Assembly: GCA_902494515.1 (NCBI GenBank)
Contig: CABUTS010000047.1
Location: 1-21,488 of the forward strand
Direction of reading: 5' to 3'
DNA: 21,488 nucleotides
DNA from: an uncultured Muribaculaceae bacterium
GTDB lineage: Bacteria > Bacteroidota > Bacteroidia > Bacteroidales > Muribaculaceae
Part shown: positions 1 to 7,277 of the stretch, piece by piece
How the letters are laid out: each line of letters begins with the position of its first letter
Position numbering within the stretch: the stretch's first letter is position 1
Made by a program: the position numbers and the translations under genes
The notes under the pieces: model-generated
Told to the model about the DNA's origin: nothing
The model's database searches: none
What the model saw: only the letters and a program-made list of their open reading frames with translations

Positions 1-26
1 GGCAGTAATATCGAATTGGATATATG

Positions 27-60
27 ATTCAGGCGACCATTGCTGAGTGATCGCCTGAAT
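27..60. repeat. 10-bp inverted repeat at the left edge
   Basis: The arms attcaggcga (27-36) and tcgcctgaat (51-60) are perfect reverse complements around a 14-nt loop. There is no T-run on either side, so a classical terminator is doubtful. The sequence from here to about 110 is AT-richer than what follows and does not look like part of the protease relic that starts near 113. It may mark the end of an unrelated or inserted segment, but I recognise no insertion sequence. Confidence 0.4.
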
Positions 61-112
61 AAGTGTAGTCTTTGATGTATTCGCGTTTCATCGATTTCTT
101 ATCCCGAACTCG

Positions 113-1885
113 CGTTATTACCTTACCGCCGACGGCCTGCCGCTGATCGAGGAGAACAATGCCCTCTACTTCGCCAGACTGGAGAATGGTAGCGTCAGCC
201 GTTCGGCTTTTCTCGCCTGCGACAAGGCAAAGCGCACTCCGGAAATCATTCAGGCGGCATCTGTCGCTGATCCTCAGACAGTTATCTCGGCAATGCGCCA
301 GCGTTCCCGGAAATCGGTCCGACGTGCCATCCCGCAGGAGGGGATAGGCCGGTTCGAGACCACTTTCCCCAACAAGGGGCAGGTCAAGGCGCTCGTAATC
401 CTTGTGGAATACAAAGATGTGAAGTTCACCACCGCTAATCCTCATGGCTATTTCAGCGACCTTCTGAACAAGGACGGTTTCAGCGAATACGGCGCCACAG
501 GCTGCGCACGTCAGTTTTTCCTTGACTCCTCCCACCAATATGTCGACCTTGTGGAATCCTACACCACCGGCGCCGGTGCTTCATGGCCCGGCCCCCGCAA
601 TGTTACCGAATACACCTTCTCCGGCTCCCCCTCCTTTGCCGACTGGAAGGGCAACGACCTCGGTCTTCCCGTCACCGGTATCTCCGAGGAGGATGGCAAG
701 ATTTACTTCGATGTTGACGGCGGCGACTTCGTGCTCGGTGTTCCCGGCAATGTTTCTGTGAGCGAAATCACCCCGATTTCCGCTAAAATATCATGGAACA
801 GAGTTGAGCGCGCCAGAGGATACCGCGTGAGTGTCTACACCACCGACGGCAGGGTCAATGATTACGTCCCCGGCTACAAGAACCGCGAAATCACTGCCGG
901 GGAACTGACTGTGACCGTCAGCGGGCTGGACGCCGAGACCGACTACTTCGTCGAGGTATCGGCATTCTCCGGAACACGCAGCTCCGAGGTCGCTCCGGCA
1001 TCGTTCGCTACCGCCGTGATGTCTTTCCCGTATATTACGCCGGCTGTGCTTCCCGCCGAAAACATCAAAAATGAATCATTTGTCGCCCGCTGGGAGCCGG
1101 TCGATGATGCCGACCACTATCTGCTTAATGTTGAAGGCGCTTTCGAGGTGAAGCCGACTACTGAAACCTGCAACTTCGGCTCGCTGATTTTCCGTGTGCC
1201 TTCGGGATGGGAATATTCCCTGAAAACCTCGCGCTACACCGACCCCAACTGGTGCGGGAAAGCTGTTCCTTCAGCCAAAATGGACAAAAACGGAGCAACC
1301 CTTACATCTCCGGTATTTGAACATGACATACTGTCGTGTGGTTTCTGGACGAAACTTTCATCGAATAAAACCGAAAGCTCACTTATTATAGACGGGCTTG
1401 TTAATGGCAAGTGGCAGACGATTCAGAAATTTGAAGAGTTACCTACTGTCGGCAATAACTCGGTTATAGACAATATACCGGCCGGAACCCGTCAGCTGCG
1501 GTTTACATACCTCCGGTCAGGACAGGCTGCACTGGCTCTGGATGACATCGAAATTGAAATCGGAGGCATCACCCGCCGCCAGCTTGATGCTTACAAAGAC
1601 CTGAATGTCGGCAATGTCACCTCCTACACCGTCACCGGACTCCCCGCCGGTGAAACAGGCTTCTACTACACCGTCGTTGCCCTGAATTCCGACGGCCAGC
1701 GCACACTCTCCTCCCGCGAGCAGTATGTCGCCGTCGAAACCTCCGGAATCGAGACCATCGCTCCCGACAATCCCTCTGTTCCCGACCTGAAGATAACCGC
1801 ATCAGGCAACACCGTCGCCTGCTCCGGAGCCCCCGGCCTCTATCTCATCTCCTCTCCCTCTTCCACTGTCAAGGCCCGCCTCTGA
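113..1885 (+). pseudogene. M6-family metalloprotease relic: catalytic domain and N-terminus missing, FN3 and C-terminal domains kept
   Basis: The frame is open from 59 to the TGA at 1883-1885. Similarity to secreted Bacteroidales M6 metalloproteases begins only at about 113 (RYYLTADGLPLI). There is no ATG, GTG or TTG between 59 and the ATG at 293, so the signal peptide and roughly the first 50-60 residues are absent. The M6 domain entry is clear (ALVILVEYKDVKF, then the GFSEYGATG region). At 524-535 the frame jumps in-frame from the ARQFFLDSS segment to HQYVDLVE, a segment that normally follows the zinc site near the end of the domain. No HExxH motif exists anywhere in the product. After the junction come an FN3 domain (about 745-1015), a second FN3 interrupted by a jelly-roll-like segment (about 1020-1730), and a short tail (GLYLIS...TVKARL) resembling a T9SS sorting signal. 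Translation from 293 could give 530 residues, but they would lack protease activity and an export signal. Family assignment is from memory. Confidence 0.72.
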
Positions 1886-1965
1886 TACATAATTCCATTC
1901 CTGCGATACCCCCCCCAATTTAAATCAACCATTTCAATCAAACCAATCACAATCCTACTGTTTTA

Positions 1966-4041
1966 ATGAACTGTAAAAAGATTCTTACTTCAGCCGCTTT
2001 GGCGCTCCTGGGCAGTTGGAGTGCCTTCGCCACGCAGCCATACGGCGGCTGCTGGCATCCGAAGGATACCTACAACTGGAGTCCTGAGACAGATCCTGAT
2101 GCGAAGTTCAACAGGGCTAAAGTTCCCCTCGCCGAGCGTTTCCGTGAGTCCGAGCTGATGAAGGCAAACGAATACCAATTCTACGAGGGGCAGGTCTGCA
2201 ACGCCACAATCCTGTTCAACATGTGCTCCATGTGTCCTTCGCAGGGTGCCAACAACTTCCTCGGCTACCAACCTACCTACTGGCAGTATATGGACAAGCT
2301 CGTCTACTGGGCCGGTTCCGCCTCTGAGGGTATCATCATTCCCCCTCCCGCCGGTTCAATTGACGCCGCGCATGCCCAGGGCGTGAAGGTTCTCGGCCAG
2401 ATTTTCTTCCCGCCGCCAGCATTCGGAGGTACTCAGACCTGGGTGCGCCAGATAATGACAAAAGAGGGCGGACACTATGTCTATGCTCAGAAACTCTACG
2501 AAATCGCCAGCTACCTCGGCTTTGACGGTTGGTTCATCAACGAGGAAATCGGTGGGGCCTCCACTGAGGAATGGGTGGCATGGATGAAGGAATTCTACGC
2601 TGCCGCTGCTGCCGACGGCAAGGATTATATGGAAATTCAGTGGTATGATGCCCGCACTATGCCGGACACAAGCATCCTGGGAACTCATCCGAATACCTCG
2701 CAGTTTATCGAATACGGGCGGGTCGGCGATTTCAGCGAATATGCCGGGAAAATCATCTATGAGGACGGAACAAGTCCCTCCGAGGCTGATATTTACTCCA
2801 AAATTTACGCTGGTATCCAGACTGTAAATTCTGGCTTGACAGGATATTACAACTCACTCAATCAGGCTTTCACAACAACCGGACACCTTGGCTCCGTCGA
2901 TCTCTTCTGTCCTGAGGAACATGCCTGGAAGGACTGTGTCAACAGCCTGCTCGGTACCGCTGACGACAACGGCACCAAGGCTTACGCAGCCATCAAGAAG
3001 GTATTTGAAAACGAACGTCCCGTATGGACAAACACCCTCGGAGACCCCTCCAGGATTACGAGCCCCTGGCGAGGCTTTTCGGGTGCTGTGCTCGAGCGTT
3101 CCGTCATCACTTCGCTGCCTTTTGTCAGCGATATGTCGGTAGGTGTGGGCAAACACCGCTTCGTCGAAGGCGAAATCAAAGGAACTCAGGACTGGTATCA
3201 TTCCGGCACTCAGTCAATCCTGCCGACCTGGCGTTGGTGGATTGAAAACGGTCCTTCGTTGAATGTTTCCATCGACTGGGACAATGCCTATAACTTTGGC
3301 TCCTCCTTCAGAATCAATGGCTCTCTATCCGGCGAAGCTCTGCTGCGACTTTACAAGACCATGATCAGGGTTGACGGCCCTGCCAAAGTTACTCTGGTTT
3401 ATAAAGGCTCTGTCAGCGCTCCGTCGCTGAAACTCTCCACTGCCTCATCGGTTACCCCCGACGCAACTTTCGAAGCTGCTGTCACCAGCCATAACGGATG
3501 GAACATAGCAACTTACGATGTGTCCCCGCTGGCCGGAAAAACCGTATATATGATGGCGCTCGGACTCAAGGGCAGCGGTGCTTACGATATGAACATAGGC
3601 CGCATCGCCTTCACCGAGGCCAACTATGTCCCTGCTCAGGTTGCTGTTGACGATCCTCTGCTCAAAGCCACTCTCAACGAGACCGGCGGCGATGTCCGCA
3701 TTTCATGGAGCTACGACTGGAATAATGATTTCTCACACTTCGACATTTACGTCACTCATTCCGACAATGTCCGTACTCTCGTAGGCCAGACCCGCGACGA
3801 AGCGTTTTTCATTCCCGAACTCAAGCGAATTAACAATGAAGCTTCGGCCAGGATTGAGATTGTAGCAGTGTATAAGGACGGTTCCCGCCTCGATGTCACC
3901 AACGCTATCGGTACCAACACTAAGAACAGCGAAGTAATCGATGTGCTCAGCGATATCGACTACAACAACGTCACGAACGTGGTGCTCAACAAGACTGTGG
4001 TCGACTTCAGCGGGTCAACCAACAATAAAGAGACCCCGTGA
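1966..4041 (+). CDS. GH85 endo-beta-N-acetylglucosaminidase, prematurely stopped after the catalytic part
   Basis: GH85 enzymes hydrolyse the GlcNAc-beta-1,4-GlcNAc core of N-glycans by substrate-assisted catalysis. The product (691 residues) starts with a type I signal peptide (charged KK, hydrophobic core, AFA cleavage site near residue 23), so it is exported. The family's catalytic Asn-x-Glu motif is present in GFDGWFINEE, giving N192 and E194. The conserved YWQYMDKLVYWAGSA and Q-G-V-K-V-L-G-Q-I-F-F segments of the TIM barrel precede it. A beta-sandwich region follows the barrel from about residue 440. The frame ends at TGA 4039-4041, but homologous sequence continues in the same frame to 5193 (see the next entry). 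The full gene would have had 1075 residues. The truncated product keeps the whole catalytic barrel but loses its F5/8-like domain and its probable sorting tail. It lies 80 nt after the protease relic, with an 8-C run at 1909-1916 in the gap and no recognisable promoter. Confidence 0.85.
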   Translation: MNCKKILTSAALALLGSWSAFATQPYGGCWHPKDTYNWSPETDPDAKFNRAKVPLAERFRESELMKANEYQFYEGQVCNATILFNMCSMCPSQGANNFLGYQPTYWQYMDKLVYWAGSASEGIIIPPPAGSIDAAHAQGVKVLGQIFFPPPAFGGTQTWVRQIMTKEGGHYVYAQKLYEIASYLGFDGWFINEEIGGASTEEWVAWMKEFYAAAAADGKDYMEIQWYDARTMPDTSILGTHPNTSQFIEYGRVGDFSEYAGKIIYEDGTSPSEADIYSKIYAGIQTVNSGLTGYYNSLNQAFTTTGHLGSVDLFCPEEHAWKDCVNSLLGTADDNGTKAYAAIKKVFENERPVWTNTLGDPSRITSPWRGFSGAVLERSVITSLPFVSDMSVGVGKHRFVEGEIKGTQDWYHSGTQSILPTWRWWIENGPSLNVSIDWDNAYNFGSSFRINGSLSGEALLRLYKTMIRVDGPAKVTLVYKGSVSAPSLKLSTASSVTPDATFEAAVTSHNGWNIATYDVSPLAGKTVYMMALGLKGSGAYDMNIGRIAFTEANYVPAQVAVDDPLLKATLNETGGDVRISWSYDWNNDFSHFDIYVTHSDNVRTLVGQTRDEAFFIPELKRINNEASARIEIVAVYKDGSRLDVTNAIGTNTKNSEVIDVLSDIDYNNVTNVVLNKTVVDFSGSTNNKETP

Positions 4042-5193
4042 AAGATTATCGACGGCATAACTAATCCGACTTCCACTTCCGAGAAGTGGTGCAATGTCTC
4101 GCCTGAAAACTGGGTCATATTCGATTGCGAAGGGGTATACCGTTTCTATGGTTTCCGCATTTACGACTGCAAATCGGGTCCGGAGCAGAACGAGAATGTC
4201 CGCGACTATACGATTGAACTGTCGGTCGACGGCAAGGTGTGGACCACGGTGGTCGACGAAAAGGATCGTTCCGACGACAACATCAAGACTGATTATATCG
4301 CTCCTGTCCAGGGCCGTTATATCCGTTTTGCTCCCAAGGTTGAAGGCACCCTGCGCATATGGGAATTTGAGGCATACGGCGCTGACGACCAGCACATGAC
4401 AATCGCCGCAACTCCCGCAGAGATGAGAATCGATGCCGGTACCACTGAAACGATTCAGATTTCCTGTCAGTTTAATGGCGATGAGACCGGCGATGATTTC
4501 CGATGCACGGCCAAGTCCTCCTCCTCCGTCGTTTCCATCGGCCAGATTGAAGGCAATTACGAAAAAACCGGGTTTACAATTCCCGTCACTGCCTCGAATC
4601 AGATTGGCGAGAGCACAATCACAATCCGCGTCACCAATAACGGCGCTTATCGCGAAACCAAGGTCAAAGTTATTGTGGACGCCCCCGACGGTGTGAATGT
4701 CCTCTCGGGTGCAGAAGCTCAGCTTCGCCACTATACGGAGTCTGATTTTGCCTACGATGCCGAATACACCTCCTCTGCAACTCAGATTTTCCTGGTGAAA
4801 GATATGGAGAATCCTTCCGACGATGCCTCTGTCAGCAATGTCGGGCGCCTGAGCTATCAGAATGAAACTGCTCCCGACGAAAACCGTTTCTTCGACAAAG
4901 TCCCGTTCTGCTCCCTCTATGAAGTCACAGTTCCCGCCGATAAGACGAAGAAAGCCATCGGCCTCTCGGTCGGCTTCTCCGATTTCGATGCTATCAGCTG
5001 CCGCGCCACCATCCTCGGTGTAGCGAAAACCAAAGAGGGGAGCGGCATTGAAAATCTCCTCCCCGCCGACACAACCGGAAAATCAATCAGCGGAATCTAC
5101 AACCTCCAGGGCCAGTAGGTTGCCAACCCGACCTCCGGCATCTACGTGATCCGCTACTCCGACGGCACCGCCGCCAAGGTCCTCCTGAAATAA
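4042..5193 (+). pseudogene. 3' remnant of the GH85 gene: F5/8-type domain, Ig-like region and T9SS-like tail
   Basis: This continues the GH85 frame directly after the in-frame TGA. It reads KIIDGITNPTS then EKWCNVSP, the standard entry of an F5/8 type C (discoidin/CBM32-like) domain, ending in RYIRFAPKVEGTLRIWEFEAYG (about 4312-4380). An Ig-like stretch (about 4396-4690) and a further domain to about 5030 follow. The end reads SGIYNLQGQ, stop, VANPTSGIYVIRYSDG, AKVLLK: a typical Bacteroidales C-terminal sorting tail interrupted by TAG at 5116-5118 (codon 1051). The natural end is TAA at 5191-5193. An internal ATG at 4237 leaves an open frame of 293 codons, but it starts inside the F5/8 domain and is not a sensible gene start. 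The discoidin domain probably bound glycans and the tail probably directed T9SS export; both are inferred from the families. Confidence 0.8.
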
Positions 5194-5244
5194 TCCTCTG
5201 GATTTCTTCTGCGATAAAAATTCCACACATCCTGTAAATTGCCT

Positions 5245-5283
5245 GTGGCCGCGAAGTCCCTCTTCGACTTTGCGGCCACTTTT
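5245..5283 (+). terminator. Rho-independent terminator after the GH85 gene
   Basis: The arms 5245-5258 (GTGGCCGCGAAGTC) and 5266-5279 (GACTTTGCGGCCAC) form a 14-bp stem with one G-U pair, closed by a 7-nt loop and followed by TTTT. It starts 51 nt after the ancestral stop codon at 5193, so the GH85 transcript is separated from susC. The structure is intact even though the gene upstream is broken. Confidence 0.8.
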
Positions 5284-5316
5284 ACATAATCAGGGGTGTG
5301 CAATTTAACGACAGTC

Positions 5317-5352
5317 ATATCCGGTATATCCAGTATATCCAGCATATCCGGG
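5317..5352. repeat. Four tandem copies of a 9-bp repeat
   Basis: The units are atatccggt, atatccagt, atatccagc and atatccggg, exactly adjacent. They lie between the GH85 terminator and the possible susC promoter. No coding function is visible. Confidence 0.75.
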
Positions 5353-5416
5353 GACGTTGCTCTGCTCTGTTGTTGCGGAGCTGGCGACGGGAGGGGATGG
5401 GGCGGGGGAATTTGTG

Positions 5417-5424
5417 TAATTTTG
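5417..5424 (+). promoter_or_regulatory. Possible Bacteroidota -7 box upstream of susC
   Basis: TAATTTTG matches the TAnnTTTG -7 consensus. No TTTG is present at the expected -33 position (about 5393-5396 is GGGG). It would give a leader of about 190 nt before the susC ATG. Tentative. Confidence 0.3.
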
Positions 5425-5530
5425 CGAATGATTTTTGGCCGAGGCGGATTTTTTTGAAAAAGACGTAAGTAGTTCCGCTGCGACGCGGGTTTAATAGTCA
5501 TAAAGATACCATGAGGTAATTTGCCAATCG

Positions 5531-5568
5531 CTCAGATTCATATTGCTGTGAACTCAGATTCATATTGC
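5531..5568. repeat. 16-bp direct repeat upstream of susC
   Basis: ctcagattcatattgc occurs at 5531-5546 and again, perfectly, at 5553-5568, giving a 22-bp period (about two helical turns). The second copy ends 56 nt before the susC ATG. Same-face spacing would suit a dimeric activator or repressor site, but no bound regulator can be named. Confidence 0.6.
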
Positions 5569-5624
5569 CATTTCATGTTGCCATGATATATTAATCCCGG
5601 TAAATCAATCAAATTCATCATAAG

Positions 5625-6461
5625 ATGTTTATCAAATCCTTAAACATTAGACCGCGTAAGGTGGTCGCCGGCGCTTTTTTGGCCCTCTCGCTGTGGGCCA
5701 GCGCAGGGATCAATCTTAAAACTAATTCCGACTCCCGTCTTTCGGAGGTCATCAGCGCCATCAGGTCGCAGTCCGATTATCAGTTTTTCTATGACGATGC
5801 CATGGCTTCCCATAAGGTGAAGCCCGCGACACTGCGGGATGCCGACGTCAAGGATGCCCTGGACAAACTGCTGCAGGGCACCGGTATCTCCTACACAATC
5901 AAGGACAAAATCATCTACCTGAAGGTGGAACGCGAGGAGCGCCCCGCCGCGAAGAAAGATCAGGCCAAGCGCACTGTCAAGGGGCAGCTTCTCGATGAGA
6001 ACGGCGACCCTCTGATCGGCGCTTCGGTTCTGGTCAAGGGGCAGAACACCGGTGTGGCCACCGACATGGACGGCAACTACATCATCGAAGTCTCCGGCGA
6101 TAATCCGGAACTTGCATTTTCATATATCGGTTACAAGTCAAAAACCGTGAAGGTCGGCGACAACACATCGCTGGAAACTTCGTTGATTCCCGATTCCAAC
6201 ACCCTCGACGAAATCGTGGTCACCGCCCTCGGCATCAAGCGCGAGAAGAAGATGCTCGGCTACTCCGTTCAGGATGTGAAGGGTGCCGACCTGAACACCA
6301 CCGGCGACCCCTCGGTCATCGGCGCCCTCGACGGCAAGGTGGCAGGCCTGCAGATGAACACCGCCAGCACCGGTCTGGGCGGCTCCACCAAGATTACAAT
6401 CCGCGGTAACCACCTTCAGCCTCACCGCCAACCTCGCCCACAACGAATCCACCGTGGATGA
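5625..6461 (+). pseudogene. SusC-type TonB-dependent transporter, 5' fragment (STN, CTD-like and start of plug)
   Basis: The fragment begins with a signal peptide (about residues 1-28). An STN domain follows (about 29-105: SRLSEVISAI, YQFFYDD, then the KDKIIYLKV end). Next is a carboxypeptidase-D regulatory-like domain (about 118-195: VKGQLLDENGDPLIGASVLVKG, TDMDGNYII, FSYIGYKS). Then come the LDEIVVTALGIKREKKMLGYSVQDV segment and the start of the plug, up to the KITIRGN motif (about residue 262). After that the frame reads unrelated residues (HLQPHRQPRP) and stops at 6459-6461. STN domains in SusC proteins usually signal to a FecR-type anti-sigma factor, a design common in host-glycan loci of Bacteroides; no sigma/anti-sigma pair is in this window. 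The fragment alone cannot form a barrel. Confidence 0.88.
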
Positions 6462-7245
6462 GCTCGCCGACGGCGTGAACCGCATCTATTTCAACGGCGA
6501 CCCCAACATGCCGGTAAAAGTCGGCGCTGTCCCCGGCGGCAAACTCGGCAACATCTACGCCAACCGCCTGATGAAACGCAACTCCGCCGGTCAGGTGATT
6601 GTCGACGCCAACGGCCTTCCCCAGCCCGAAACCGGCAACGGTAACCTCGAACAGTATATCCTCGACCATCCCATCGGCAACATCCAGCCCGATCTGATGA
6701 TGTCCGTCACCCCCTCGTTCCGCTGGAAAAACCTGAATATCTCGGCAATGTTCGACATGAAGTTCGGCGGCGACATCGTATCGGTGTCTGAAGGTATGGC
6801 AACTATGGTCGGCACATCCGAACGCACCGCATATCGCGGCGAATTCAAGGAGCTCAACGGTGTCCAGGACTACTATATGGTTGTCCCCGGTGTGAAAGCC
6901 GACGGAACGCCCAACGACATCCCCGTATCGGCCCAGACCTACTACTCGACCATCGGTCTGTATCTCTCGCAGCAGGGCTACGCCGAGGAGTTCGTCCACG
7001 ACGCCTCCTACATCAAGCTCAAGGAGCTTTCGGTCGGCTACACATTCCCCTCGAAATGGCTGAAGAAGACTCCGCTGCAGAGCGCCCGCATCTCCTTCGT
7101 GGCCCGCAACCTCTGCTTCCTGATGAAGCACACTCCCGGCAACCCCGACGGCGGCTACGACACCTCGATGTTCTCGCAGGCCCTCGACTTCCTGGCCGTG
7201 CCTTACGCCCGCACCTACGGTCTGACCGTCAATGTTGAGTTCTAA
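6406..7245 (+). pseudogene. SusC-type transporter, 3' fragment (last part of the beta-barrel)
   Basis: In a different frame from the 5' piece, homologous sequence resumes near 6406-6412 with TTFSLTANLAHNESTVDEL. It runs through KLGNIYANRL, YILDHPIGNIQPDLMMSVTPSFRWKN and FVHDASYIKLKELSVGYTFP to the C-terminus RTYGLTVNVEF, ending at TAA 7243-7245. These are standard late-barrel and last-strand signatures of SusC/RagA transporters. Family members with an STN domain are about 1,050-1,150 residues, so some 500-600 residues of plug and barrel are missing between the two pieces. An ATG at 6454 could start translation, but such a product would have no signal peptide. The 3' end is only 32 nt from the susD start, the usual susC-susD spacing. 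Confidence 0.87.
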
Positions 7246-7277
7246 ACCGAAACACTAATTCCGTAAAGAAACTGATC

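Larger units (their letters stand above)
5194..5624. other. 431-nt gap between the GH85 and susC loci
   Basis: This non-coding stretch holds, in order, a strong hairpin terminator (5245-5283), a 4 x 9-bp tandem repeat (5317-5352), a possible -7 box (5417-5424) and a 16-bp direct repeat (5531-5568). No credible gene was found on either strand. The 115-codon frame on the minus strand across 5154-5501 runs through the terminator and repeats and has no recognisable protein features. No sigma factor, anti-sigma factor or hybrid two-component regulator for the SusC/SusD pair lies here. Confidence 0.6.

Noticed and set aside
4039..5118. Stop-codon reassignment or selenocysteine
   Set aside because: Other genes here end normally in TGA, TAA and TAG, no SECIS-like context was recognised, and two different stops in one damaged locus are better explained by gene decay.
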